DNA from: Gigaspora margarita
Taxonomy: Eukaryota; Glomeromycota; Glomeromycetes; Diversisporales; Gigasporaceae
Direction: 5' to 3'
DNA length: 64,000 nt
NCBI GenBank assembly: GCA_009809945.1
Contig: WTPW01001138.1
Span: 169,100 to 233,099 of the forward strand
Positions 12,011 through 23,615 of this stretch are shown piece after piece. The position numbers were made by a program, and so were the translations under genes. The stretch's first letter is position 1. The number at the start of each line of letters is the position of its first letter. A model generated the notes under the pieces. It saw only the letters and a list, made by a program, of their open reading frames with translations, did not search any database and had not been told where the DNA came from.

Positions 12011-13204
12011 TGTAATTCAATAGTTATGTAATAATATATATCTTAATTTAGTAACAAGATAAATAGCTATTTATTATTTGAAATTTCTTAAAATTTGATG
12101 ACATTGTTTAGCAAGGCACCGGTAGTGCCCGTTCTACTCTTGTAATATATATAAATCAGAATTAACATAAATTAATTTTGAATCTACATAAATACAATTT
12201 TAACTGTGTTTATCTTGTAAGGTTTTAAATATTTTAGCAAGAAATAAAGAATAATTTTTGATATTTGTGAATTAGCGAATCTGGAAAAAATTATATATAA
12301 ATGTCATATAGGCAGATTTTGGAAATTCAAATATATTTTAGGCCACAGATAAGTATTTAGTTTTACTTATATATATGCCTGGGTTTTTATTTTTAGCATT
12401 AAATTTAAAAAAAATGAAATCTCTTTCAGTATTGTAAAAAGATAAAAGCAAGGTCTTATCTTTAATATTTAAAAAAAAAAGAAATTCAAATATATCACAT
12501 GAAGTTGAATATAATATTCATGATATCTAAAAATAGATTTACCAATAGAAATTTTTGAATAATCATATTAATTTATAAATATATCGATATACTACATATG
12601 GTCTCTTATTTTTATATAGTGAACCTTTTGATATTGTTACTAGTAAAGGTTATACCTGTTTTTGCTTCTTTAAACTTTGGATCTTGTTGAATGCAAATGA
12701 GAATTTCAAGCTTAAGTTTATAAAATAAAGCCTATGGAATTGTAAAAGCACAATTTAACTATTGTGACTATTCGCTAAATATATTAGCTAGTAAATGTGA
12801 ATTTAATATATGACAAATTTTTATTAATCGCAATTTTATTTTTCTGATTTGTAGATCTTATTTAAAAACTCCAAAATCTGCTCATATATCAATTATATAA
12901 GCTTAAATTATACAATGTGATTGGTAATTTCAGTAGTTATTGTTATGCCTAATATGAAAACCAGATTTTTCTATTATTTATTTATTTATATTGTACATAT
13001 TTGTGCATAATAGCAGATTGGGATGTTAATTTAAATTTGGACTTTTTAAAAATTAACTATATTATCTAAATTATCATGGATGCGCATCCAAGAATATTGC
13101 ACATCCATCTTATATAACATAATGCTCAAGCTGGGTCCATATCATTTTACTAACAATCACTTAAAAGGTACTACATTTTGCTAAACTTACTTTACTGGTA
13201 AGGG

Positions 13205-14100
13205 GCTTCCAGAAATTACGTAATTTTTTGTTACTAATAAATTTCAAAATTTTATCCCACCCACCACACCTGATACTCTATTAGCCAATCAAATTATATA
13301 TTTTTTAAAATTTATTCATATATTTTAATTTATAAAATTGATAATAACTATTGCTCTACTAGACCAGTTTAGATAATTTAACTACCAAAATATTCATCTC
13401 ACTGAGATGATTCTAACAAGTCCAAAGTTGTTAAAATCTAATTACAGATCCCAAGATCGTTCAACTGTATGTAATTTTAATAGTAATTTTTTAGAATCAC
13501 CAAGTAAATTTCTTTAATATTGAATAACTTTTGATCCACTGGCCCATTTTGGATGATTTAACTACCAAAATGTTCATCTCAGTGAGATGATCTAACAAGT
13601 TCAAAATCACCAAATTCTAATTACAGGATTCCAAGATCGATAAAGATTTTATTGTTTGTCTAATAATACAAATCTTTATTGATCTTGGAATCCTGTAATT
13701 AGAATTTAGTAATTTTGGGCTTGTTAGAATCATCTCACTGAGACAAACATTTTGTTAGTTAAATTATCCAAAACAGGCTAGTGAATCAAAAGTTATTCAA
13801 TATTAAAAAAATTTACTTAGTAATTCTAAAAAAATCACTATAAAATTACACAAAAGTTGAATGATCTTGGGATCCTGTGATTAGATTTTAACAATTTTGG
13901 GCTTTTTAGAATTGTCTCAGCGAGACAAACAATTTTGTAGTTAAATTATCCAAATCAGTCCAGTAGAGCAATAGTTATTAATAATTTTATAATTTTATAC
14001 TTTTGGCCAGAATTATAAAATTTTGACGAGAATTATAATTATAACCTAATATTTTCGGGACCCCACCCACCCACCAAAAATTACGTAATTTCTGGAAGAT
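13205..14100. mobile_element. Nested palindromic MITEs (CTTCCAGAAATTACGTAATT ends)
   Basis: The outer ends CTTCCAGAAATTACGTAATT (13208) and AATTACGTAATTTCTGGAAG (~14079-14098) are inverted. Inside are two head-to-head hairpins (about 13350-13975, inner dyad ~13660) with arms containing CATCTCACTGAGATGATTCT and GATCCCAAGATCGTTCAAC. A related hairpin with a two-base-different core is at 59076-59345. It is noncoding. Confidence 0.7.
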
Positions 14101-14103
14101 CTC

Positions 14104-14326
14104 TAAGCTTATTTTACAAATGATTAATTTACAGACAAGTTCATTTCATAGTAAGTACTTTTCATTGATAGCTCATTTACAAATCAATTTTTTTTATAAT
14201 TGCTTTAACCTTAACCCTAATTCTAAACCCAACCCTAATAACATTGACTAGAATTACTTTGATGTAAAAATATGCTATATACAAAATGAACTTATTTGTA
14301 AATTAATAGTCTGTAAAATAAGCTTG
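14104..14326. mobile_element. Short palindromic MITE (AAGCTTATTTTAC ends)
   Basis: AAGCTTATTTTACAAATGAT at the left is inverted at the right as ATAGTCTGTAAAATAAGCTT. The middle includes an AACCCTAA-like tract at 14212-14240. A diverged relative lies at ~29965-30165. Confidence 0.75.
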
Positions 14327-14482
14327 TTGGTGAAGTAAGTTTGGTGTCTTTGAAGTGTTTATCAGTGAGTTGATTAGAGTTAATTTCAAATACTGTTATG
14401 GAATTTTACTCAAATTAAAGTGCATGTACATTTCAAGATAATGTGCAAGATTTCAAAATAATGTGCAGAGGGGCATTATTAC

Positions 14483-14815
14483 ATGCAAATATGGTACTAT
14501 GGAGTTGGTAAGCCACATTGGCTGTGGGGAATTGGAAATCAGATTACCTGGAGGTTGCAAACTATTATTATTTGGTACAAGCTACCAGAATTGAGTCTAA
14601 CCAGCATAGAGGGTTCGGAACTACCCAAGAAGGTTATTAATGACCAAGGAGGGTTTCAAGCCAACAAGGTAGAAGAAAATATACAAGCAATAACTCTAGA
14701 TGTTTATGAAAAATGTTTAGATTATAGAAAAATACCCTTATATATAATATACCTAAGTAACAATAGTAATATAATATTAGTATTAGTTGGTATTAATTGT
14801 AAATCATATTTGTAA
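14483..14815 (+). CDS. Hypothetical 110-residue ORF, unrecognised
   Basis: This is an uninterrupted 110-codon frame starting ATG in a stretch of slightly higher GC just after a MITE. The first ~70 codons use a varied amino-acid mix (Trp-rich N-terminus, then a charged middle). The last 20 residues are the hydrophobic, AT-driven kind expected of noncoding DNA. I recognise no family and no splice partner. It may be an exon or a transposon remnant. The stretch 14815-15200 shows nothing. Confidence 0.25.
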   Translation: MQIWYYGVGKPHWLWGIGNQITWRLQTIIIWYKLPELSLTSIEGSELPKKVINDQGGFQANKVEENIQAITLDVYEKCLDYRKIPLYIIYLSNNSNIILVLVGINCKSYL

Positions 14816-15204
14816 TTTTATTTATTTTAATAAAAATCTGATTTTATTATAAATCTGTTATTATTTCTTCAATGTTACATTATTATAAATCCTTTGTTAA
14901 TAATATCCAACCCTAATAAAAATAATCAATTTAAATTAATAATGATTCTTTATTATCCAATATCCATAACATTATTCACTCATATACTTATTTCAAATTC
15001 CCTAAATTTTGCTAACTATCAGTAGTTCGTTCTACCAATCAATAAACTATAACCACCAGGTAGTTACATTATTGAAATAGAGAATTCTGATTTGCTAGCA
15101 TTGACATATGGGAATCCCACTTTAATATAAGAAATTGTCACCTGTATGATGCCAATTAATGCATGATACATATGCCAAACAGTGAGATATATAGTAATAT
15201 CTTG

Positions 15205-15645
15205 GGATAATTAATTATTGTTCATTCAAATTTCTGGAATCTGGCACTATCAGAGCAATATTGAACTTTTTTACTAAGCTAACTTTCTATGCTAAATAAC
15301 AAAAGTTTTAGAATACATTCTTGTGCTTCTAATGCTAGTAAAATCATTAAAATTGGCCTGTAGATCGTGAGATATTGTAAAAAATTTTAGCGACCATATA
15401 GAGTTACTATGTAAACAATAATATTGTTTATATAGAAACTCTATATGGTCGCAAAATGTTTTTTGACAATATCTTGAGATCTACTAGGCCAATTTTAATA
15501 ATTTTACTACTATTAGAATCAATAATGTGATCTACAACTTTCATTATTTGGTGTAGAAAGGTTAGCTTAGTGAAAAGGTTTGATATTGCTCTGACAGTAC
15601 CAGATTCCAGGAATTTGAATAAACAATAATTGATTTATCCCAATT
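15205..15645. mobile_element. Palindromic MITE with inner hairpin
   Basis: The left arm TTATTGTTCATTCAAATTTC...TCTGGCACTATCAGAGCAATATTGAA (15213-15268) is mirrored at 15570-15635. An inner dyad around 15420 carries GAGTTACTATG/ATAGAAACTC and GATATTGTAAAAAA/TTTTTTGACAATATC. It is noncoding. Confidence 0.7.
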
Positions 15646-15672
15646 TTACTATATATAGTAATATATGCAGCC

Positions 15673-16285
15673 CAGGACAGTGAGTTTCTGCAGTACAAAA
15701 TCGCAAATTATGTGCCAAAAATTAAATTATGTTATCTGTTATGTGATGTGAATAATTTTTAGAGAATTATGTGCTATTATGTAATACCAAAAGCCAATTA
15801 TATGCAATTATGTGATACTAGACAGCCAATTATGTGCAATTATGTGATAACATATGACTGAATTTGTAATAAAAATTTTATTTAAAAAATAATTAAATTC
15901 TGTTAAAAATAATAATATTGATAAATATTTTAATGATTTTAGACAAGTTTTGTCTATTTTCATCTAAAAGTGTATTATATAATGAAAAACTGCGTTCAAT
16001 ACAGCAACTTGAAATGGTAATATTACTTTGCATTGAATATGACTATGAATTAAATTACTTTACTTTTAGGTTAGTATTCAAAATAATGTTGTTATATGTC
16101 TACTTTGAAATCATATTATCTAATCTTCTTATTTTAGGAATATGATGGTAACACTACAGATAAAATTGCAAATTCTGTGTGGATTTCTTAAATTATGTGG
16201 GATTCTGCAGTGATAAGGCTGTAATTATGTGATTTGACTGTGAATTTTGTGGTGTTATGTGAAACACAGAAAATTACTGTCCCTG
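15673..16285. mobile_element. hAT-type nonautonomous element with 8-base TSD
   Basis: Exact direct repeats ATGCAGCC flank it at 15665-15672 and 16286-16293. The termini CAGGACAGTGAGTTTCTG and, inverted, CAGGGACAGTAATTTTCTG resemble hAT ends. Both subterminal zones carry many copies of AATTATGTG(C/A), the sort of array that hAT transposases bind. A 75-codon frame at 15918-16145 shows no transposase features. An 8-base duplication plus CAG-starting ends makes the superfamily call fairly secure. Confidence 0.85.
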
Positions 16286-16583
16286 ATGCAGCCCCTGTTT
16301 GGTATGCGAATTATGAATTAAATGACTTTAGGTAAAATGGGTATTGGCAAATCGGTGTTTTCTTTTTTTTTTCTCTTGACTAACCAGTATTATAATTTAA
16401 TTATATTTAGCAGTAGATGGTATTAACGAAGCAAAATTTCAATCAAACTGAAATTAAATAATCTGATTAAGTGAGCTTTCATATAAGATTTATATTTTAG
16501 CTTTCTTCGATAATGTCTTAAAACTTTAAATTTGAACAATTTAATTTATTTACTGTAATATACTGTATATAAGTTAATATAAT

Positions 16584-16727
16584 ACGACAGGGTGAAACCT
16601 GAGTTTTTTAGGTTACGTTATTGATGCAGATCATCATCTAACTATCCTAAAATAGTACCCTATCCCTAATTAAGTACAGATCTGCATCAAAAACGTAACC
16701 TAAAAAAACTCAGATTTCACCCTCCCG
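16584..16727. mobile_element. 144-base MITE with 9-base TSD (MULE-like)
   Basis: The direct repeats TAATATAAT at 16575-16583 and 16728-16736 flank long inverted ends. The pairing is AGGGTGAAACCTGAGTTTTTT...GGTTACGTT against AACGTAACC...AACTCAGATTTCACCCT. A 9-base duplication suits the Mutator-like group. The stretch 16740-17490 has no gene; T-rich and AAAATCA-rich tracts lie at 17240-17350. Confidence 0.75.
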
Positions 16728-17491
16728 TAATATAATGTTGCATGTGTAAAACCTGCTCAAATTTTATCATTTTTGTAAATTTTAATTAAACTACAGTATA
16801 TCTATAGGGGCTTTCATGGAAAATAGCGTAATGAATGAGTAAGGTTTATAAAAAAGTTTCAGATTTGGTTAGCTCAGGCAACTTAGATTTTTTTGGTTGT
16901 ATTATGAAAATTTTAATTATACAGTATAAGGGATTTATTTACTTTTTTGATGCAGCATTTTGATTGACTTGATATTCTGCATTAATCAATTGGCATAAAA
17001 TTTTGTGGTAATGTTAATATTAGGTATAAACTCTAACCTCTACCTTGCGTATCTTAAGAACTAATTTTGTCTTCTTGTGAACTTTACTAAATAAATATAT
17101 TATATTTGCATTCCACATTCCCATGTGAACTTCTAAAAGCGGTTAGCATTCACTGCCTCCTCTGGCACACCTTGTCTCATGGAACATGAAATGCTTTTTC
17201 CATCAATTCTATTGTTGCACATATGTACTGTACATTCTATAACATGATAAAAAAATCACAAAAATCAAAAAAATTCTAAAATAAAAGAAAAAAGATCAAC
17301 AAAAATCATAAAAATTATAAAAAATAAAAAGAAAAAAGCTATAAAAAAGGCACCAAAAATATTGAAAAAAGAATTGTGATATGTAAAAACTATCTAATGC
17401 AAATTGGCAGTTTTTTTATGATGGATGTTCATTAACTTGCTTTTAGCATTTACATACACACTTAGTTCTAGCCAATTTAAGCTTTAATTAA

Positions 17492-18912
17492 TTAATCAAT
17501 GGACCACACCTGATTTTCAGCTTTTTCATTATTACAAATGTTTGACTCAATTTCAATCCATCTATTGTCGAACATCCCATTTGGAAAATATTCTTTAATT
17601 TTACATTCAACGCCTGTAATTTTTAGAGTATATTCTCTCCACCAAGTATTTGCAGTTCTTCCAACAAAATGTAATTGAAAAGAGGGCAGCTTGTCAAGAT
17701 ATCTACATAAATTCATAAATATCATTAAATATTAAAAATTATAAATTTGGAATATTCTAATATAGCCAATAAAACAATAACTTACCTAAATAATTGGCCA
17801 ATCCCTACACCTTTGTTCATAATCAAATCTACAACAAAACTATCATAAATTATGACCTCACTTATAGCATTACAAACTATTTTACCCTCACATATGAGAT
17901 TGACTTCACGATCAAATTTTTGTAAAATTGGATTACTATGTGCAGAAGATTTCTGATGACAAATAGGAACACTAACATTCTTGATAATTTGTACTATTAC
18001 AGATTTGTTAAACCATGAACTATTTAACAAATTATTTATAATTAGATAAAATTTTCATATCTTGAAAACACTTAAATTTTATATTAACAAACCTTAAAAT
18101 CCTTTGTAAATTACCATTAGCAGTTAAACAAATCCTCTCTAAGCCATTAAATTCATTTGGTAATGATATATTAGTCTCTCTTAAAGACATTACATCTCCA
18201 AAGTTATTTGGAATTGGGCCTAATGGATCTTCTTCAACATTTTTATTTTTCTCGTTGCTATAAGAAGAATATACTTTTAGATAGCATATTCATGTTTTAA
18301 ATTGGCTAAAACAAATTTTATACTTACTTTCTAGTTTATGACTGCAAACAAATTTTATATTCACCATTAAATTAAACATGTATATATTAATATATATAAT
18401 TCATAATATATTTTAATGAAAATCGTACTTGCAGTTTATAATTTGATATAAAAAATGACGATGGTACATAAAAATAAATAGATCTTATTATCAGAATTTT
18501 ATACTTACTCCCTAATTAATATGTGCAAATGATTAAAAAATTAGTAGCATAAACAATTTAGAGTTATTATTATTGATAAATCTTCAATAAACAATGAGCA
18601 TATACTTACGAACTATTAATTTAACATTACCACATGAAAAAATTATTATATAATGATGGAAGTCATAATTCAATAATTTATAAATCACTTTCAGTTAATT
18701 ATTAGCTCACTTTAACTTGCAAACCTCAAAAATAGTTTCATAATTCACTATTTTCCGCAAATAAAGTAATAACATGAAGAGCTTATTCCATTTCACATCG
18801 AAAATATATAAAGTTTATGAATTAAGACTTCCAGCACTATCTACAATTTATATCAATCCTTTGATCTTTAATACGAAAATGAACAGAGCTCATTAACTTA
18901 CTTGCTATTCAT
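17492..18912 (-). CDS. Chorismate-lyase-like protein, four exons, intact
   Basis: The minus-strand gene joins 18912-18902, 18257-18093, 18019-17786 and 17702-17492. All introns are GT..AG and the exons total 621 bases, giving 206 residues and a stop. I chose the start because ATG plus an 11-base first exon ends in a perfect GTAAGT donor and keeps frame with exon 2. The protein has LERICLTANGNLQR, a middle FDREVNLIC block, the GVGIGQLFR/YLDKLP junction and a late WWREYTL...EYFP segment. These are the spacing and motifs I associate with the chorismate lyase fold (UbiC/DUF98-type) as seen in fungal homologues. The length fits that family. Whether it acts on chorismate is unknown. It is the cleanest gene in the window. 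Confidence 0.7.
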
Positions 18913-19265
18913 TTCGTTGATATAAAATAATCTAAATATATCCAAGAAGTTTTTAGAATTTAAGAAATTAAAAAGACTATGAATAGTTAATAAATATAAA
19001 AACATTAACTATAACAAAAATCAAAAAGGATTTAAATTGAAAATAATATTCTGAGTATTTGAAGTTTAAGGACAAAGTTATGGAAGGTGAAAAATTTTAC
19101 ATCAATATAAATGATTTAATTATACCTAATTAGATGTTTTGAATCTTCAATCGTGAAATTGAATAGTCTTTTATAAGAGTAATAGAACTATTTAAAGTCT
19201 AGCCTAAAAATTTCTATCTTTTTTTTTTTTAACGCATTTTCATGTGATAGTTATACGGATTTACT

Positions 19266-19588
19266 TATTTGTGCCGGTAATACAACCCAAAAAAGGAAAT
19301 TTAATTTTGTAAATAAACAAAGTGTGTAAAAACGCAAAGTTAGGGTTAGGGGGTTAGCTTTAGGAGTTATGGCTATAGGTAGTTGTCCATTATATGTAAC
19401 ATTTCGTCTCCGATATTTTTAATTAGTGCAAAAAGGTCGATTTGAACACTAGTTTTGGCGTATTTTCGCTTTTTTCTTCTTCTGCACGTGTTCGGAATCC
19501 ATGTCGGGCTGATCCGGAACGATCAAAATTCGAACTCACTGATTGGTAGTTGCCTTTTTAGGAGTTTGTATTACCGGCACAAAGTAAA
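19266..19588. mobile_element. MITE with TTTGTGCCGGTAATACAA ends
   Basis: TTTGTGCCGGTAATACAA near 19269 and its exact complement TTGTATTACCGGCACAAA near 19566-19583 are terminal inverted repeats. The interior contains a GTTAGGGTTAGGGGGTTAG tract (19341-19360). The stretch 19590-20285 is less AT-rich than its surroundings, but I find no gene in it. Confidence 0.75.
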
Positions 19589-20287
19589 GCCATAGTTATA
19601 CCAGGAACGTGGTACGAAGTACGAAATGTATGGTTAACAGTCAACTTGCTGTGTGCGTATTCAAATTGTTCATTTGATGCGTATTGACATCACGTATATA
19701 CTGGGGTTTGTTTAATGTCATATGAAAGCGTTTTTTGTGTAATTCATTTTGATAAACTTGTGGTTGTGCGCATCTTCTAAATTCTGACACGAGTGTCTAT
19801 ACCTGTTATGCCTTGCTACCTACATGGATAGTCATGCATACTGAGCAGATCTAATGCTAAATTAGATAAAGAGCATATTAATATTTGATTTGCTTAAATT
19901 TGTTTAATATGAAATCGATTTTTGTGGATTTCATTTTGATAGACTTGTGTCTGTGCTCGTGACGAAGCGATCAGTATTGCAGATCAGTTGACTTTATTGA
20001 TCACCTTTAATTTTTGTCATTTATGGTTAGTCCAGTCTTTGGTCGAGGCTTTTTATTGTTTTTTATTGGGATGACATATGATTTTAGCGGGTATGAAAAT
20101 TGGTAAATAGGATATATTGAAGTAGTGCTAGGCGGCTGTGGGCATGCGGACGTTAAGGAATGAATTATCTTTTGTTTCGTTATCGCACGCCTTGGTAAAG
20201 ACTAGCTCTATCTCCCTATCTCCATTTTAAGTAGTCCTGCAAGTATAAATAGTGTCAGTTTGGTTGGGCGATATATTAAATGGTTAA

Positions 20288-20480
20288 GGATCCACGACAA
20301 CAGTGGTAGTACAATGCAAGAACCATTAATAGCAATTTTGAGCTCCGCGGCTGCAGTGGCAATGCAAGGACCCTTACGAGTGGATAGTTAGGCTCCGTGG
20401 CTGCAGTGGTAATGCAAGGAACTTATTAGTGGATAGTTAGGTTCCGTGGTTGCAGTAGCAGTGCAAGGACCTGAAATAGA
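20288..20480. repeat. Tandem ~50-base repeat, four units
   Basis: The unit is GGCTCCGTGGCTGCAGTGGT plus AATGCAAGGAAC...GTGGATAGTTA. Units start near 20288 (most diverged), 20340, 20390 and 20440 (cut short). It is GC-richer than anything nearby. No coding frame runs through it. Confidence 0.7.
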
Positions 20481-20817
20481 TCCTGAAGGATGACGCTCCG
20501 ATTCTTTTTAACTATATGGATATGTTAGCTATCTTTCTTATGTTTGGGTTTTTATGTAGTAGGCGGGCTTTTTTAGGACCTTGGAGTTTAGGGAATTTGG
20601 GGACCAAGAGGTGAGTAGTTTATGTGTTTGACAAATTAGGGTACGAGTTCAAATAACTAGTCCTAGCCTAGAAACTTTGTCGTAGGCATTGAACTTTGAG
20701 GATATAACGCCAGAGCTTGCTTGGATAGCGAGCCTTTTCCCATATGTTTTTCATAATATATTTTTTTATCATATAGCAATAAAGTTATCTCTACTGCAAT
20801 ATAGCAGTTTACGACTC

Positions 20818-21334
20818 ATACAGGGGAGTCCCCAAAATTCCGGGTCGGGATGCGTCAGAGTGCATCGGAATCATGGTCGGCTTGATCGGAATTGCCCCAA
20901 GATCATAAAAAATTTTACTAATAAATCATATCCATTCATTAAGTAAAAAAAGCCCAGCTGATAATTTTGCTATAGAACCTGCTAACAAGTAGGGCTAAAC
21001 GCCGACCTAGATCCGACGCATCCGACCCGGAAATTTGGGGACAACCCTGTAAAAATCGCAGATTACAGATGAATTAGAAAAACTGAATTTTACAGGTTGG
21101 GTCTGAAAATTCCGGGTTGGATGCGTCAGATCTAGGTCGGGTTTAGCCCAAGTTGTTAGAAGATTCTATAGCAAAATTATCAGCTGGGCATTTTTTACTT
21201 AATGAATGGATATGATTTATTAGTAAAATTTTTTATGATCTTGGGGGCAAAATTGATCAATTCCGATCCAGCCTACCATGATTCCGATGTACTCCGAAGT
21301 ATTCCGACCGGAATTTTGGGGATGCCCCTGTATG
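20818..21334. mobile_element. ~515-base GC-richer palindromic MITE
   Basis: The left end ACAGGGGAGTCCCCAAAATT is inverted at the right as AATTTTGGGGATGCCCCTGT. The whole element is two mirrored halves meeting near 21075, each with ATGCGTC and GATCC/GGTCGG motifs. The mirror extends into ACTCAT/ATGAGT at the edges. The 85-codon frame 20689-20946 overlaps the left arm and is not a convincing gene. Confidence 0.75.
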
Positions 21335-21415
21335 AGTTAGAAAAACTAATGCATGATTACATAACAAAATCGTAATCAATATCCCGCCTCGTGGCTTCGT
21401 TCACAAGCAGATCAT

Positions 21416-21514
21416 AATAGTATAGTTTTTCGATAATATATTTTCGGCCGATATCTTATCGTGGTATGTTTTTGTACCGGACGAAAATTATATTATCGAA
21501 ACTATACTTTTATT
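21416..21514. mobile_element. Mini MITE (TAGTATAGTTTTTCGATAAT ends)
   Basis: TAGTATAGTTTTTCGATAAT at the left is mirrored by ATTATCGAAACTATACTTTTA at the right, only ~100 bases in all. Just downstream (21651-21760) is a short imperfect tandem of TTTCGGRTT. The rest of 21335-22324 shows nothing else apart from the likely upstream region of the next gene. Confidence 0.6.
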
Positions 21515-22324
21515 ACTGTATTACCGAAAAATAATTTGCTGACGATCATCACAAAATTCATCACGTGTCCCACTAATTTTCAAATCAGCTGCGCAACTTT
21601 ATAATAAATTTTAAAAGCATCAATATTATATTTATGAGTTTGATTATAAGTTTTGGTTTCGGATTATAGTTTCGGGTTTCGGAGTTTCAATTTTTTTTAA
21701 AAAATCCGAAACTAGTTTCGGATTAGAACCTTTCCGAAACTAATTTCGGGTAGGTTTCGTTTCGACGCCATCTTTGACCCATATTCGATTCAATTTGGCC
21801 ATGCATCATATATAGTATGCACGAACGTCAACATCATACATATTTATATATGCATTGCCCAACTACCTTATTTGGTAATGTTGCCGACTGTACTAATTAA
21901 ATTGGATTCTAATTAAATTGGATTTAGGTCGTGTAGCATTAGAAGTAGATAGTATAAATTTAAATTGCGAATATCTTCTTTCTCAAAACACGTATAAATA
22001 CCCTTTGAATTTGCCTATAATAAAGATCTTTAGTCGCCCTTATTCTTTTAAAATATGATATAATTAAATTTTCGTTGAATTATTTTGCACTTAAATATTT
22101 TTTATTTTTCATCTTCGCTAATACTCTAACTTATCCGTCTAATACTTCGGAATCTCACTGTTATAAATTAATTCAGTCTCTGTTTTTTATTTAAATAAGC
22201 TTCCCTTGCCATATTATCACCTGAGTTCGTGACATAGACATATATACATAAACAATTTTCTCGTATTATTTTCTTCTTTTTGGTTGTAATTCACTCTTTT
22301 GAACCAAATAGTAACAATATCAAA

Positions 22325-23143
22325 ATGCCAAATTACAATAACTTAATTATAAATCAGCAAGAAAAAATCGGCAGCTCATTAGATATTTCTCAATTGATCA
22401 ACAATAATACACAATTGTATCTAGAAGATAAAAAGTTTCAAGATTTATCACAGAATTCTGTTAATGAAATCATTAAAGAAATGTGTAATCTATATAATGA
22501 AAAAACATTGGAATGCAAAAAATATGGTGAAATTTTTGACATATTAGAAAAACTTTTCATAAAGAAGAAGCAAAATCCAGTTAATATTATCAATTTTTGC
22601 CTAAATGATAAAATCAATCCTATGGTTCAAAATATTCTTGCAAGTTGTTATCGTTTTGGTAAATGGGTTGAAAAAGATGAGCATAAGGCATTTATTTATT
22701 ATCAAAAATCTGCAGAAATGGGAAGCTCCCTTGGATTTTTTAAAATTGGGAGCTGTTATTTTTACGGAATTGGAGTTGAAAAAGATGAACATAAGGCATT
22801 TATCTATGCTCGAAAATCAGCAGAGATGGGTGACGCTAATGGAAAAGCTTGTATTGGACATGGTTATCGTTATGGAATTGGTATTGAAAAGGATGAACAT
22901 AAGGCCTTCATTTATTATAAAAAAGCTGCAGAGATGGGAAATGCTAATGGAGTAAAACATGTTGGAGATTGTTATCATTATGGAATTGGAGTTCAAATGG
23001 ATGAAAATAAAGCATTCATTTATTATCGAAAATCAGCAGAGATGGGATTCGTCGAAGGAATGTCAAGTGTGGCGGAATGTTACCGAAATGGAATTGGAGT
23101 AATAAGAGATCTTGATAAAGCAAAGTATTGGTATCAAAGGTAA
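22325..23143 (+). CDS. Sel1-repeat (TPR-like) protein
   Basis: A single open frame of 272 residues runs from ATG 22325. An upstream TTG at 22280 is also in frame, but ATG is preferred. The N-terminal ~110 residues are Asn/Gln-rich with no clear domain. From about residue 115 there are five consecutive ~36-residue Sel1 repeats with the pattern YxxGxGVEKDEHKAFIYYxK(S/A)AEMG, ending a few residues after the last repeat at KYWYQR. Sel1 repeats form helical solenoids for protein-protein contact. In arbuscular mycorrhizal fungi they form a very large family, often with kinase domains. The kinase gene starts ~450 bases downstream on the same strand, and a MITE lies between. Substrate and partner are unknown. 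Confidence 0.9.
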   Translation: MPNYNNLIINQQEKIGSSLDISQLINNNTQLYLEDKKFQDLSQNSVNEIIKEMCNLYNEKTLECKKYGEIFDILEKLFIKKKQNPVNIINFCLNDKINPMVQNILASCYRFGKWVEKDEHKAFIYYQKSAEMGSSLGFFKIGSCYFYGIGVEKDEHKAFIYARKSAEMGDANGKACIGHGYRYGIGIEKDEHKAFIYYKKAAEMGNANGVKHVGDCYHYGIGVQMDENKAFIYYRKSAEMGFVEGMSSVAECYRNGIGVIRDLDKAKYWYQR

Positions 23144-23177
23144 AATTTAAATTGATATTAAATTCGAGCAAGAGTAT

Positions 23178-23363
23178 TGTAATTCGTAAGATCAGGTGTA
23201 ATTGAGATCAAAAAACTTATTAATTTAAGGTCAGGGTTAGAATAAAAAGGAGATAAAAATTTTTAAAAAAGTGATTTCATAAGTGAAATTTCGAATTAAG
23301 AAAATCATTACACCTGATCTTGGCATTCGAACGGTGGATCATATCTTACGAAGTTACAAATTA
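23178..23363. mobile_element. MITE between the Sel1 and kinase genes
   Basis: GTAATTCGTAAGATCAGGTG at the left is partly inverted at the right as ATCTTACGAAGTTAC, with CATTACACCTGATCTTGGCA internal. The ATTACACCTGATC motif also occurs in the MITEs at 5.6, 48.2 and 48.5 kb. A CAGGGTTAG tract is at 23229. Confidence 0.55.
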
Positions 23364-23615
23364 CAATACTTCAATAATATTCATTATATATGTATTATAT
23401 ATTTATACATTTAAATCAACGATTACTGGAACAGGGAAAAAAATTTAACTTTAGGTATTATTTATCAAATTTAAATGATTTTAAGCTATCTGATATTGTT
23501 ATTAGTATATTTATAATCTAAATTGATTAAATTTTATAATAATATTAGTTAAAAATGAATGGATACATAACTTAGAAATTGAAGATGATTTGAAAAAACT
23601 ATTTATCGAAAGTAA

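Noticed and set aside
20689..20946. 85-residue plus-strand ORF
   Set aside because: It runs into the arm of a palindromic MITE, starts outside it, and has no family resemblance.
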